A stretch of 64,000 bases of DNA from Nymphaea colorata (taxonomy: Eukaryota; Streptophyta; Magnoliopsida; Nymphaeales; Nymphaeaceae), in contig NC_045146.1 of assembly GCF_008831285.2 (NCBI RefSeq), positions 15,639,289-15,703,288 on the forward strand. Reading direction: 5' to 3'. Of this stretch, positions 26,603 through 46,648 are shown in pieces. The translations under genes were made by a program, and so were the position numbers. The first letter of the stretch is position 1, and every line of letters begins with the position of its first letter. Below the pieces are notes generated by a model that saw nothing but the letters and a program-made list of their open reading frames with translations, ran no database searches and was not told the DNA's origin.

Positions 26603-26774
26603 TTATGTACAGTAACTCAACGCATGACTAGATATTCACATAAACAGAGAAAACATCTTATGTACAGTAACTCAACGCATGACTAGATATTCACATAAAC
26701 AGAGAAAACATCTTATGTACAGTAACTCAACGCATATTCACATAAACAGAGAAAACATCTTATGTACAATGACT
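26603..26774. repeat. 55-bp tandem repeat, 3.3 copies
   Basis: Units start at 26603, 26658 and 26713 with TTATGTACAGTAACTCAACG. The first two are 55 bp and essentially identical. The third lacks 8 bp (GACTAGAT), and a partial fourth begins at 26760. The near identity suggests a recent expansion. Confidence 0.95.
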
Positions 26775-26828
26775 GTTAATTCAAAGCATAACTACGGACA
26801 TTCTCGTAAACGCAAGTTCTGATCAGGA

Positions 26829-26866
26829 GACTGTCGAAGGTGATTGTGACTGTCGAAGGTGATTGT
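26829..26866. repeat. 19-bp tandem duplication
   Basis: GACTGTCGAAGGTGATTGT is present twice head to tail. It lies 55 bp after the 55-bp repeat array. Confidence 0.9.
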
Positions 26867-28110
26867 GTCCTTAAAAATGAGGCGTCAAGTTTTAGAAGCA
26901 CCATCAAAATCTGACATCCTCTGCACAAGTCAATGAAGTTTACCAAAATCTTCAGACCCTTAGAGTAATGGTTGTCAGAACAGGAGCATGAACATGAGCA
27001 AAGAAGTGAAGAACCATCCGCATTCCAGAATTGCTGACGCGTTTGCAACTATAATACTGAAAGTAGAGTCCATTAATTTTCTTGTAAATACACTTTTCTG
27101 AACCACGTAGCCTGGATCAACAGATAAATCAAATGAGAATCACTGATGAAAGAGAATTCTTTATAAGAACAAATTGGGCGCATCACAAAAATATGCATCT
27201 TGAACATTGGAAAACCAAATAAGTACTTAGTCCGTAAGATTAGTTGCGCATAAATCCACAATATAATAATACTCAAAATGCTAAACGGAAATATGCAACA
27301 ATCATAAGTCCATCAACGATTCAATACATTTTAATTGACAAGCTTGTAGTGGAAAAACTTGCTGGAAGAAATGGATGACAGTGACAAAATCAATTTCAAG
27401 AGAATGAAGAAGAATCGTGACTACCATCAGCGTTTCCAGTTTATTTTTATCTGATATTAGTGACAGCAGCACTGTTCTTCCTCTCCACCCTCTCTCCATA
27501 CGAGTTCATGCAAGTCCTGTGGAATTATAGAAGAAAATGAATATCATATTCATCGTATCAAATACCAAGCAACTGCTAAAAGATATGACTTCTTCAGACA
27601 TTACTAATGGAATGTTTTCTTCTTTAGCTATACATACAAATTGTTATCCATGTTGGACCATGGAGCATGCATTCTTGAATGAAGAATCATAACTCCTTAA
27701 GTGGTTGGCAGATATGTTACTGACATGGTGAAAAAGCCAGATTCACAGGAAAGAAAATAATAGGTTAGAATATTGCTCACTCCAGGTTATGCCAATGCTT
27801 TACACAAAACTATTCTTTGAGAACATGGCATTCCATAAATTTTTTAATGTGCAGCTAAACAGGCTTAAACCCCAAAGTATGTATTTATGTCATGCATCCG
27901 ATGATGCAATCCCCATATGCAATTTCTTAGAAAGACAATTTGTACAACTATTTGATCTCAATCAAAGGGCTAGGCTAATGTAGGAAGTTTATATTCCTGC
28001 ATTTTGTTCAGCCGTCACCAACTTATGTTCTTGACAAGTCTCCCCAATCCAGGGTTGAAGGAGGGAAAATCTTGATAACGGGTGCTTGGGGAAGAGGATA
28101 GTGAAGTGGA

Positions 28111-28260
28111 TACATAACCATTTCCAGAACCATGCAATATCCGTGTGTGAGTTAGGGTCTGGAACATTATTTCTTACATGTGGCGTGCTTCAATTACTCA
28201 CTGGATAGGGAAGAAGTTACATAGCCATTTCCAGAACCATGTGATATCCATATGGGAATT
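28111..28260. repeat. Direct duplication of a ~40-bp segment
   Basis: TACATA-CCATTTCCAGAACC with downstream ATGxxATATCC occurs at 28111 and again at 28218, followed each time by related TTCTTACA-ATGG words. This suggests a diverged duplication of about 107 bp. Confidence 0.7.
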
Positions 28261-29019
28261 CTTACACATGGTATGTTCCAACTTTTTTGTACTTATGGTT
28301 GCTGTCTTCATGGAATACCAGTCAAGCCTCTAGCTCCAGAATCCTCTCAGATCACATTCACTCAACCACCTAAGCTAGAAACTAGGAGATAATTGACCAC
28401 AGAGATGGAGAGAGTTGAAAAGAGGAACATAAATAAGTTAGCGGAGCCATGCTGAATATAACAGTAAGAAATGTCTACAATGACTTGCAAATTGTGATTT
28501 TACATCCTTGTGACTTGGAGAAAGAGTGTCATAGAGGTAGCAAATAGCAAGTTGTTCATACAGATGCAAGGAAAAATGATCAGAAAGCAGGAAAGGAGAA
28601 AGGCAGCAAACTTGAGATGGCCATGTAAAGATGGGAGAAGACTGATGATTGACGAGGTATAAGACAGGATATCAACTTCGAGACATCATAATAGAAACTG
28701 GAGGTGCCTGCCTTCAGCAGTGCATATAAGGCACAGCAAAGAGCGGACCATACAGCTCTACAAAGATCTCTGATGAACAAGCGGATTTGTATTCAAATGA
28801 GAACTAGCATCATATTAGCATGACAATCATATTTGTATGACCATGGTAGGAGCTCAAGAGGCTGAATTCTGATCTGCAGTGTGCGATTATTGTCCTCACA
28901 GATTAACTTAATTTAGATGGTTGAAATTACCAGATCCTTTCCGCAGATGTTTCAATATCTCTAGTACTTATGTCTGAATAACTGTTCAGAATAGACTAAG
29001 CACCTACCGTTGCAGAATT

Positions 29020-31548
29020 TCAATGTTGGAGAAGTTTCTCTCCATCTTTTTCTTCAGCCGAGTCTGATCGCTCTCCTTGATCCATTGTGACCTCCAGTAC
29101 TTGAATTTTTTCTTCTGTCATTGTCACAGCATCAAGCTTTTCACTATTCTCTTCCGTATCAACTTGTCTCTTTCTGTCCATTTCATGCTTAAAAAAGGCA
29201 GTCAGAATAGTAGCTGGTTCCTCTGCATGAACACTTGTTCCCTTTTCACCTACAGGGTTCACCTTAGTAACTGTTTTTTGTATCTCATCCTTGTCAAGCA
29301 TATCAAGCAATGGCATTTTAGATACCTCTTGCATTTTCAAGTAGTTCCTTCCTTGAATGGTATCTTCTGCAAGCGGTCCAACAGCAAAGTCAATCCTTTT
29401 TGTCGTCAACCCACTGTTATCCACTTCTACCTCATTATTGTTTGCTGCAAGTTCCGTTGCCAACTCATTTACTTTTTCACCTGATCCATGCTCTTCCCCA
29501 AACATAAAGTCATGGCTTTCTGAAACAGTAAGTCGGTCCTTGATACTTCCGCTTGTTTCAGTTTCCGATTGTTTATCAAAGTCTAGATGCTCTGTTCTTC
29601 CAAACACAACAAAAAATGGAGATTTCAGTGCCCCCAAGTTTTTCATGGAACTTATTTCCTGCATAGGCTTCTCTTTCGATGTTTCAGTATCATCTGGACC
29701 ATTCTCATGGAATTTTGTTGTCATCAAGAGACTACTACCCAGTTCCGTTTCACTTGTATATAAAGAATGTTGCACTACCAACTCATTCACTTGGCCAGGT
29801 CCATGCTGTCCAAAAACTTGAGCAGACTTGGCCTGCTTGTTGCTAGCATTACTCCCAGAGTGCAAAACAGATCTATTTGTTGCTATGGCCTTTTCGCCCA
29901 AACTATCTCTAACTTCTGCCGTAGGCTTTGTGTTTGTCACTAAATTGTCCTTATTTTCTTTGTTCAATATGTTTGCAATTTGTGCTTCTGATATATTACC
30001 TTGTTCTTCTGACGGTCCACTCTTCATGAGATCTTCATTTAACAAATTGAAGACTCCAACTTCATTCTCAATGCCTTTACTTGGGCTCTCATCAGCCTCT
30101 TCTAATCTGAATTTGGTTTTGGACATTGAGGAGTCGGTATTAGTTGATTCTGATGATAGCATTTTAATGGTCTCCTCGTTCTTCCTCTCTGAATGACTGT
30201 GGAAGTCAGCCTCTTTTTCATTTTTCTCCGATGCAACAACCAACCTACGCTGCTTTCCAAATGCCTCCCCAGCTGCAATTTCTAGTTCAAAGCGTTCATT
30301 GCACAAGTGCAGATTCTCCGTGTCCCCATCCTCATATAAAATGTGATGACGCTTGCTTGTGCCATCAAAGGAAACCACACGAGCGATGTACCATTTCCTG
30401 TCCAAAGGCCAATAAACCTTTATCCTTCTCCCCAAGATTCTTTCATAATCTCTCTCATTCAACTCCACCTTTCGAAACGAATGCCTGGATTTGTCTCTTT
30501 TTCTTTTTCTGTTCTTCTGCTTCATGTTCCGATAACCTATTACAACACTACCGCCAAATTTTATAGACTCATCGACTTTGTCATTCCTTTCCTCAACGTC
30601 GTTGTTTTCCCTGGGATGATTATGTTCCCTCTCGTTCCCGTCCTCAAAATCGGTCTCATCCTTAACTGTACCAGTACCACGTTCCTTCTCATTCCCCCTC
30701 TCAACATTGCCTACAAACTTGCCTAATTCTATCTCATTCTTCTGTTTACCGTTGCTCTTATCTGTGCTAACCACATGTTCCCTCTCATTCCCCTCTTCAA
30801 CAGCGGCTACAACCTTAGCACTACCAGTTTCCTCCTCATTGCCCGGAACATCAATAGCAGACTGTTGCCTCTCATGCCCTTCTTCAGAATTGCTGTTATC
30901 ATCATTAGCACAGATTTCTGTCTTGGTCCTTGTTTCAACACTATTATCACCCTCCTTAAGATTGTCATCAACAGTTTCGGGGTTACAAATAAATCGATTA
31001 CCTGAAACCTCGCCCTTGAGCACTTCTACCTCAAATTTCTCATTCTCCAAGACCAGCCATTCCTCTTCGCCATCATCGTATCTAATCTGATGGATTTTCT
31101 TGTCATGTTCAAATGAAACCACATGCCCAGCATACCACTTTCGATCCAAAGGCCAATAAACTTTGACCCTTCTTCCCACAATTCTTATGAAATCGGATTC
31201 AACTCCCAGTTGAAGCTTTCTATATGCATAAGCCTCCTTCCTTGGTCTCAATCGAGGCGACCAACAAGAAGGATTATCCAACTGCTCGCTTTTCAGCCTT
31301 TCCTTTACCCTCCCTCCCCATGCAACAACCATCTTCTCATTATCTTCCCCTTTTCCCCTCTTGCTCTTCTTGAATACTGTGACCAACTTCTCATCTGTTC
31401 GAACACCGTCATCTTTGCCCCCGTCTGTTCCCACTCTCGAAGAACCAACAATGCAATTCTCTTTCTCCTCAAAGTCCCTCGCCACAATGGCATTTTCTCC
31501 CACAGAATTTCCATTGTTCCTCTTTCTTTTCCTGTTCCTTCCACCCAT
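29020..31548 (-). CDS. Protein with two Tudor-like domains and acidic repeats
   Basis: A single 842-residue frame with ATG at 31548 and stop at 29020. The N-terminus is basic (RNRKRKR), a likely nuclear signal. Two closely similar Tudor-like domains lie at about residues 123-178 and 369-428; both contain GRR(V/I)KVYWPLDRKWY followed by (Y)(D/E)DG(E/D). Between them (about 220-325) is an acidic region with repeated (E)(E/D)GNERE-type units. A second basic patch NRKRKRDK (346-353) precedes domain 2. The remaining ~400 residues are charged and low in complexity. Similar domains occur at the N-terminus of plant MSH6, in PDS5-like proteins and in plant enhancer-of-polycomb-like proteins, where they read chromatin marks. 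None of those catalytic or partner domains is seen here. A 5'UTR intron (about 31631-31782) is supported by GTACGC donor and TGCAG acceptor. A reader role is inference. Confidence 0.8.
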   Translation of the reverse strand: MGGRNRKRKRNNGNSVGENAIVARDFEEKENCIVGSSRVGTDGGKDDGVRTDEKLVTVFKKSKRGKGEDNEKMVVAWGGRVKERLKSEQLDNPSCWSPRLRPRKEAYAYRKLQLGVESDFIRIVGRRVKVYWPLDRKWYAGHVVSFEHDKKIHQIRYDDGEEEWLVLENEKFEVEVLKGEVSGNRFICNPETVDDNLKEGDNSVETRTKTEICANDDNSNSEEGHERQQSAIDVPGNEEETGSAKVVAAVEEGNEREHVVSTDKSNGKQKNEIELGKFVGNVERGNEKERGTGTVKDETDFEDGNEREHNHPRENNDVEERNDKVDESIKFGGSVVIGYRNMKQKNRKRKRDKSRHSFRKVELNERDYERILGRRIKVYWPLDRKWYIARVVSFDGTSKRHHILYEDGDTENLHLCNERFELEIAAGEAFGKQRRLVVASEKNEKEADFHSHSERKNEETIKMLSSESTNTDSSMSKTKFRLEEADESPSKGIENEVGVFNLLNEDLMKSGPSEEQGNISEAQIANILNKENKDNLVTNTKPTAEVRDSLGEKAIATNRSVLHSGSNASNKQAKSAQVFGQHGPGQVNELVVQHSLYTSETELGSSLLMTTKFHENGPDDTETSKEKPMQEISSMKNLGALKSPFFVVFGRTEHLDFDKQSETETSGSIKDRLTVSESHDFMFGEEHGSGEKVNELATELAANNNEVEVDNSGLTTKRIDFAVGPLAEDTIQGRNYLKMQEVSKMPLLDMLDKDEIQKTVTKVNPVGEKGTSVHAEEPATILTAFFKHEMDRKRQVDTEENSEKLDAVTMTEEKIQVLEVTMDQGERSDSAEEKDGEKLLQH

Positions 31549-31783
31549 GAATTCAAAAGGTCCAAAAAAAAGAAATCCGCGAAGATGGTCACCGACTCAG
31601 AAATTTCCTTTGCTTTAAAATCCTAGTCCCCTGCACCAGTTTTCTTCAAGAAAAAGAAGAAGTCATTATTTCATCACAGAAAGTAGGAAGTACAGGAAAT
31701 CGGAGTTTCTGCATGTATCATCGATCAAACTCTTGCACGAATGAACTCCAAAAACAGGAAAAAGGGAGAGACTAAAGCGTACC

Positions 31784-33021
31784 TCCCAAGCAACAAAGAA
31801 CTCTCTCTCGCTTTCTTTTTACGTGCAAGGAAGCCGCCCACCATGTGGCCAACGTCCACACGGTTGTACACATAACTACGACGTAGAACTCAGCAGTTAC
31901 AGGTCCGCGGAGGACACAAAAGGCCCGTATTCTAAATGACAATATTACCCTTTGGCGTAGCTCCTTTGTGTTTACGTTTTAGTGGACCAGGAGGTTAATC
32001 AGTGGGACCATATCCACTTTCGTCTCATTATTTCTTCCCATTTTGCCCCTTCCCCACCAAACAAAAAAGGTGGATCTTCGTCCATGGTGCATACGGAGAA
32101 GGAACCCAAAAGAGATCTGAGTTGCTTATGGAGTTTACACATGAGAAATCAATCTCTTAAGTGTTCTTTATTTCATTCTTCTCAAAGTGATTTTACGGTT
32201 TAAAACTTGTACATTCATTATTAAATCATTTTATGTGCCTGCGTACATAGAATCAACAAATCCAATAACCCAATTTTTTGAGTTTTTTCGTTGAAGATTA
32301 TCATTCGTTAAACTTCATTTATCGATCAAAATAAGCTGATCTAGTACAATAATGCAAGTAAATTTGGCTTTAAAACACAGTTTCGGAACACTGCAGTTAC
32401 ACAGCACTCTGTCAAGAAATGGCATATGCAGATTTTGTTTTACAAGATAATTTCTTGTAAATGCAAATACATGGCACTCAATCAAGTCCAATTCATGTGG
32501 GTGGTCAATTCTTACGGTTATTTTTCCACTTTCTGATTAAGCCCAACCGCTTTTTTTTGCATCTTTGGATTTCGTATCCCTTTACTCGCCCCTCGAAAAA
32601 TCTGGATATAGTAAGTAACTTAGTTTGTATCCAGCTCTGCAACCAAATTCGGATCCAACTTTGAGATCAGACAAAGAACCATCGAACCTTGTGCTAGTTG
32701 AACACAAACTTGGTTTTAGAAAAACAAAGTCCGAGTCCGAACTCTCTCTCCCTTCTCACCCCCACCCACACCGCTCTTGATCTTAATTGGCATCATCATT
32801 ACATCTTTACCATCTTCATTTTCAACAGCACTCACCTAAGCCTTGGAATAAGTCGTATTTTTCATTTCCAACCAATAAAAATATTACATAAAAGTTACAG
32901 TTATCCCCATCATCTTCTTTACACCTTTATCCATCACCGATCCACAGCTTTGAAGAAAGCACATGCAAGATGCCCATCATGTTACGACCAAGCCTGCTGG
33001 GAGGTTAGATAAGTAGGTGCA
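31784..33021. other. Interval between Tudor gene and TGS1
   Basis: The left part is the promoter of the minus-strand Tudor gene and the right part the 3' end of TGS1. AT-rich; no further gene or RNA recognised. Confidence 0.5.
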
Positions 33022-41949
<8,928 letters not shown>

Positions 41950-42261
41950 TCAAAGGAACCTGAGTTTCCCTTTACGCACTGAAGATTTTGCTTTTTGGCA
42001 CAATGCCTTCTCAGCACCAGTCATGCCAGAGCAAGGATCTGAGGCTCCCAATGTTACTGCAAAGTAAAGATAGATGGTGCACAAGAAGGCCAGGAGTGCA
42101 AGCATAGTTAACAGAAAGCGATGTCGACGAAGCAGAATTGACCATCCCTCCCCATCATCGCGAGGTTGAGGCTGTCTCCTGAATGTCGAGGACAAGGAAG
42201 ATGCAGTCTGTGGTCTCCTATGCCTTGGACTTGGATCAGCTGGATCGTTATCCAGCCCCAT
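41950..42261 (-). CDS. Small single-pass membrane protein, plant-conserved type
   Basis: A 103-residue protein in one coding exon. The N-terminal half is polar and Arg/Ser/Pro-rich (residues 1-45), followed by a hydrophobic segment FLLTMLALLAFLCTIYLYFAV (about 49-69), then a short tail with two cysteines in SDPCSGMTGAEKALC and a basic end KSSVRKGKLRFL. I recall unnamed plant proteins with the same layout and a KGKLKF-type end, so it is probably real and conserved; no function is known to me. The reading frame begins after a splice acceptor (intron 42298-44308), which would place the cap-proximal leader at about 44309-44510. Orientation in the membrane is not determined. Confidence 0.65.
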   Translation of the reverse strand: MGLDNDPADPSPRHRRPQTASSLSSTFRRQPQPRDDGEGWSILLRRHRFLLTMLALLAFLCTIYLYFAVTLGASDPCSGMTGAEKALCQKAKSSVRKGKLRFL

Positions 42262-44308
42262 GTTGGTTCTCTCGTCCTTGCGTCACAGATAATCACGCTG
42301 TATTGATAAATATTGCCGTTAAAATACAGGTTCCATCATCGGGGTCCAACTTTTAGAACAATAAAAGAATCCTGGACAGGATAGATCATGAACACAACAA
42401 TTTTTGCGATCATAGGATAAAAGAAGTGGGGTTGTGCCGGACTAGTTAATCATTGTTTTCAAAGTGACACAGTCATGCTGACAAAACTAAGTTTATATGC
42501 TAATTGGCCATAACACTTACCCAAGGTGACTGATCTAATTCTAAAGTAGGCAACTGAAATATCAAAATACACAATTAGTTATCAGCATTGTTAAAATGCT
42601 AAGAAAATTAAGATACACTTAACTAGAGTCTAGTGGTGACTTAATGAAAAAATTAAGCAAATAAGATTCTGTAGGATTCACCCCATCAATAACGGATCAG
42701 GCATAAGGACTTCCATGGTTGATCTATCCTAACTTTTCTTTGCTCGTCTGCTAATCTCTACTTGCACAAATATTTTAGCCAACAGCAAATATATTTTTTG
42801 TACGAAACCTCAAGAGAGTGTTCTCTGTTTTTTTACTTTATTCGGTTGGTACCAGAAACTGCAGATATAATCAACTATGATGGAAATGCAGAAATATCCC
42901 CATCGCCACAACTTTGAACACAGCTGGGCAACAAAACCAAACCAAAGGAAAGTTTGTAATGGTTATTGCTTGAAAAGGAAAAAATGTAAAAATAAAGCAG
43001 GCTCCTATGACACCAAGTAAACCAAGATTTAGCACCACATTGCTCAGGGCAACCAGTATACTCCTCTATTGAAAAGCCATATATGGAACCACAAATATGC
43101 ATGCATACGTGCATACAATTACAACACAAAGGCAACCATGAACAACAAGCACAAACCAAAAAAGCCATCACTTGACCTCACAATTGTTAGTTACAGAACT
43201 GACTCAATCATGAGTTATCTTCATTTTCTCCACACACTGTATACAGTTCCTTCAGAACAAACTTAGCAGACTAACTACCTGGAGCTATTGCATTCATAGA
43301 AGGCTGAATAAAGACTAGCGCTCACATACACAATTCCTTTAGCTCTAATGACCTCAAAACATTCATCCATCAAACTGGATGATGAGATCGAATGAAGAAT
43401 TGTACCGTGATATGTATTATGTGGTATCAAAACTGAAACTGAAATACATTCTTCAATAACTGAAGAATCAAAAGCTACCCAAATAGGAGTGAATGGGTAG
43501 AGCAGCAAATACATAAACTGGCATAAAGAGGCCCCTGAACTGTGATGAAACGGAACTCAGATTGCTAAAGACCATGTGATGATGAATCAGTGGAAATTGG
43601 AAAACATCAACCCATAAATCATGAACACATACATTCGATCTTTCCAGACTATAGATAAACATGAAGACAACTTTTTTGCTCCCAGTACGCGGGAAACAAA
43701 AGAAAGAGAATGCCCAGAAAGGGTTCGGTTTAACTAACACTTCCATATCTTCTCATGAAATGCGTTGCTCTGGAATTCTCTGTAGTTAATGTACTACACA
43801 GGAGATGTACTGCCTTCCTCTGAATACACAGTACGGATATAGAGAGCACGCTCGGAATTCTAGAGAAAAATGGAAAACACACCAAGTACACGCAATCTAG
43901 CATCTTGACGATCACAGGCCTAACATCGACAAACGGCCCACTTACATTAAAGGAAAACCATCAAACATAATTCGTCCTGAAAAAGGAGATTGTTAAAGGA
44001 ACAAGAAAGTACATATAACCCATTACCAAAATACCGAAAATTCTCAGCATCTAAGAGTAAGGGCACACATAATTCTTCTGCAATCGCTTCCAGACTTGTT
44101 AGAGAAAAGGAAACGTATCCAACTCGCAATATAGGCCATAGAATCATCAAAAACAAGAAAAAATAAGAGATGGGTTGCGATCGTTTCTATACAAAGAAGT
44201 CTATATTTGAGATCAGCAAAAACCAAAACTTCATTCGCCATCACTACCGCCACGAAAACCGTAAGAAACCAACAATAACATAAACAAAAGCGATTTCTGC
44301 AGCTGTAC

Positions 44309-44510
44309 CTGCTGTAAATACGATAACCTATAGATCAGATCTTCGAAGAGGGAAGCTATACGTTAAAGAATCCACCGGATCTCCGACACAGCCAAGAGCA
44401 AATGCACAGCAGGGCTCCCCTCTGCCTCTGAGTCGGGACCCATGACAACAGATCTCAGAAAGGAGAGGGAGAGATAAAGAGAAAGAGAGAGAGAGGATAT
44501 AGCTACACCG
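44309..44510 (-). other. Inferred 5'UTR exon of the small membrane protein gene
   Basis: A donor CAG/GTACAG at 44308 matches an acceptor ending TACAG just before 42297, 36 bp upstream of the ATG. The sense strand here has a CT-rich leader with (CT)n near 44475-44494, as before other genes in this window. The upstream end is approximate and the pairing is unproved. Confidence 0.4.
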
Positions 44511-46536
44511 ATTACTGCCGGCCAAGGAAAGGAGGTGGGCAGGATGAAAAAGGACCGAAATTCACGCGCTTCTGGAGTCTCCTTTCAGGTAAGTCCAAAT
44601 ATTTATCTTAATTTTAGAGGTAGTGTGATCGTACGCTAAAATTTTCATACTACCCATACTTTTGCTGACGACTACCAAGTACCATAAAATATGAACGAAT
44701 TTGATTCAGGCATTCAGCGTATGGCTTAAAACTCTAATGATTGGATCTACTAGCATTCTTAAAGAACGGCGACAATCAAGTCCTATAATTTAAGAGAAAT
44801 AGAACGAGAGAGAGAGAGAGAGAGAGGAGGGGAAGATAGGATCATTAGTCATTGTTTTAAGTTAAAAATGATTTGTAAGATTACACCCGCAGAATTTAGT
44901 TTAATTTGATCGAGATTTATCCAAAATTAGGAAGAGGAGAGATTTATCTCGAGTTATTTTGACAATTCGGACTAAACTTAGACCTTAGTTTGTTTTAGTT
45001 CAATGCCAGAAAGAGTCGCAAATCAAAACACAATGTAGTGATTAAGATACACTTGATTCTAAAACTTTAACAAGCTTAAGGTGATTTTTGATCCATTTTC
45101 TTGCATAAAAAGGTTTAATGCCATAACAAATAAAAAACCCAAATCTGATAACAAAGGCCTGATAAATTTTAGTATTGGGTTTCTAATTTCAATTCCAATT
45201 CCCATGCATTTGACATTGTAAGATTCAATTTATCTTCAACCCTGTCAATTTTGAATTGATTCCTTCTAAAACTGATTCGATATCTCAAACAATTCCCAAC
45301 CATGGTCCTTGCTGATCGGATCATTCATATAGGATACAAAAAGAAACTTCACATTTTTTATATCTTTTTCTTTAAATGAGATTTCAATTCCAACTACTGT
45401 TTCATTAGATATCTTACAACTAGAATTCTTTTTCTTTTTTCGACCCAGTTCCTTTACCACCGCGAACCCAAGTTATTATTGGAATGACCCAAGTACTCTC
45501 TTTTTGATCTATGAAACAACTCTCAAAGACTTTTTCACTTTTAAAAAATACAGGAGTGAAACAATCAACCTATTGATACTGGGAGACCAAAAAAATTCTA
45601 TATAACAGCAGCCCAGTCCAGCATAATGTGGCAACTCTTCTCTACAGATTCCTTGGATAAGAAACCGATAAGTTTTGTAGCCTACATTCGATAGCTTAGA
45701 AAATCCATGCGTACATTTGAATTAAGACTAAATATTTGCCACCTCGAAAGAAAGTTTAATTTAAAATGGACAGATCCTTTGTTCTTATTGGCTTCTCGGA
45801 ACCGGGAAGGTCAAAAGGTCAGGGAACATCTGGAGAGTCAGACACCTCGTTCGTCGTTCCGCCCATAAGTCCCGAGAATATCGTGTTCCCCGAAATGTAT
45901 AGGGAATTTATCGTGATATTAAAACATAATTTGTTGTTTATTCTCAATCCTCCAAACTAAACTTAAAAACTTCCTATGGAAGGATGTTGGGTTAGTAAAA
46001 GTTTTATATATGTATAAATATAAAACAAAAAACCATCAGGACATGGATGTTGATATTATATATGAGTCCGGTATTACCATATGCCAAATGTTACCATATC
46101 ATTAAAATTTAAAAATTTATCGTTTTATGTTTCATTTTATCGGCTGAAAATACAAGAGACATAACGTCCAATTATATTATTTTGCTTATGCACTAGACGG
46201 ACCTGGAACATTCTCTGTATGAACCTTGAACCTATAATCATTAATTTTTTTGTTAAAAGAAAATGATTTATTTCAAATATAGAGTATTAGCTAGCCTATT
46301 TCAGTTTGTTATCAAAATTCAGAAAGAGAAAGTAAATCTTTCAGAAATATTATTTATTTACATTTATTATGGGCATTGATATTTGTTATGGTATGACAGG
46401 TATCATTGACGGTGATATTTATTAACGTGATATTAATACTATTTGCACTTCGGTTGTTCAAAATGTTTTAGTCCGAAGATATAGTACCGATAAGTTTCGG
46501 AGAACGAGATTCCTAACAAGGGTCTGAGACGATGAT
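44511..46536. other. Divergent intergenic region with plastid fragment
   Basis: AT-rich space between two divergently transcribed genes. It holds a GA run at 44809-44827, a ycf2 fragment at 45285-45599, and a 64-codon plus-strand ORF with ATG at 45766 that is richer in GC than its surroundings and that I do not recognise. Confidence 0.5.
45285..45599 (-). pseudogene. ycf2: Decayed plastid ycf2 fragment (NUPT)
   Basis: On the minus strand the sequence follows the N-terminal part of plastid ycf2: INRLIVSLLY, then SCF-D-KESTWV, SRW, then [22 protein letters not shown] and FLFV-YM-DPI-KDH-WELF. The reading frame is broken: it shifts after the KKS position, a short internal piece (corresponding to the ITKKCIMPES part) is missing, and there is a stop. 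On the left, similarity ends sharply at 45285, just where ycf2 would continue with DRLSPRKRR. The number of substitutions shows an old insertion. It is nuclear junk, not a functional gene. Whether bases beyond 45599 or below 45285 are also plastid-derived I cannot tell. Confidence 0.88.
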
Positions 46537-46566
46537 GGCGGGAAGAAGGAAGTTCATAAGCGGGAA
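46537..46566 (+). promoter_or_regulatory. Two E2F-like sites before CTF7
   Basis: GGCGGGAA (46537-46544) and GCGGGAA (46560-46566, continuing ACGGGAAA) match the core of the plant E2F site (TTTCCCGC in reverse). They end 83 bp upstream of the CTF7 start codon. E2F control would suit an S-phase cohesion gene. The match is at the core only. Confidence 0.45.
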
Positions 46567-46648
46567 CGGGAAATCTGGGAAGGAAAAATAACCAACTCGA
46601 TTTCAGTCGTTCCAGCGAGGAAACGAACGTGAGACGACGAAAAGTCCG

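Larger units (their letters stand above)
23200..29019. other. 5.8-kb interval without a recognised gene
   Basis: The left part is the 5' flank of the HHP-like gene, with a minus-strand TATATAA near 23661-23667 and a CT/GA run near 23281-23300. The rest could hold 3' untranslated exons of the Tudor-domain gene. Open minus-strand segments near 26063-26310 and 26776-27048 look slightly protein-like, but I could not connect them by splice sites and phase, so I do not call them. It contains three tandem or direct duplications listed separately. Confidence 0.45.

Noticed and set aside
25747-27048. Minus-strand segments as extra exons of the Tudor gene
   Set aside because: The Tudor frame ends in a stop before them and I could not find in-frame donor and acceptor pairs joining them.
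29020-31548. Calling this gene MSH6, PDS5 or enhancer of polycomb
   Set aside because: Only the Tudor-like domains agree; the MutS, HEAT-repeat and EPL regions are all absent.
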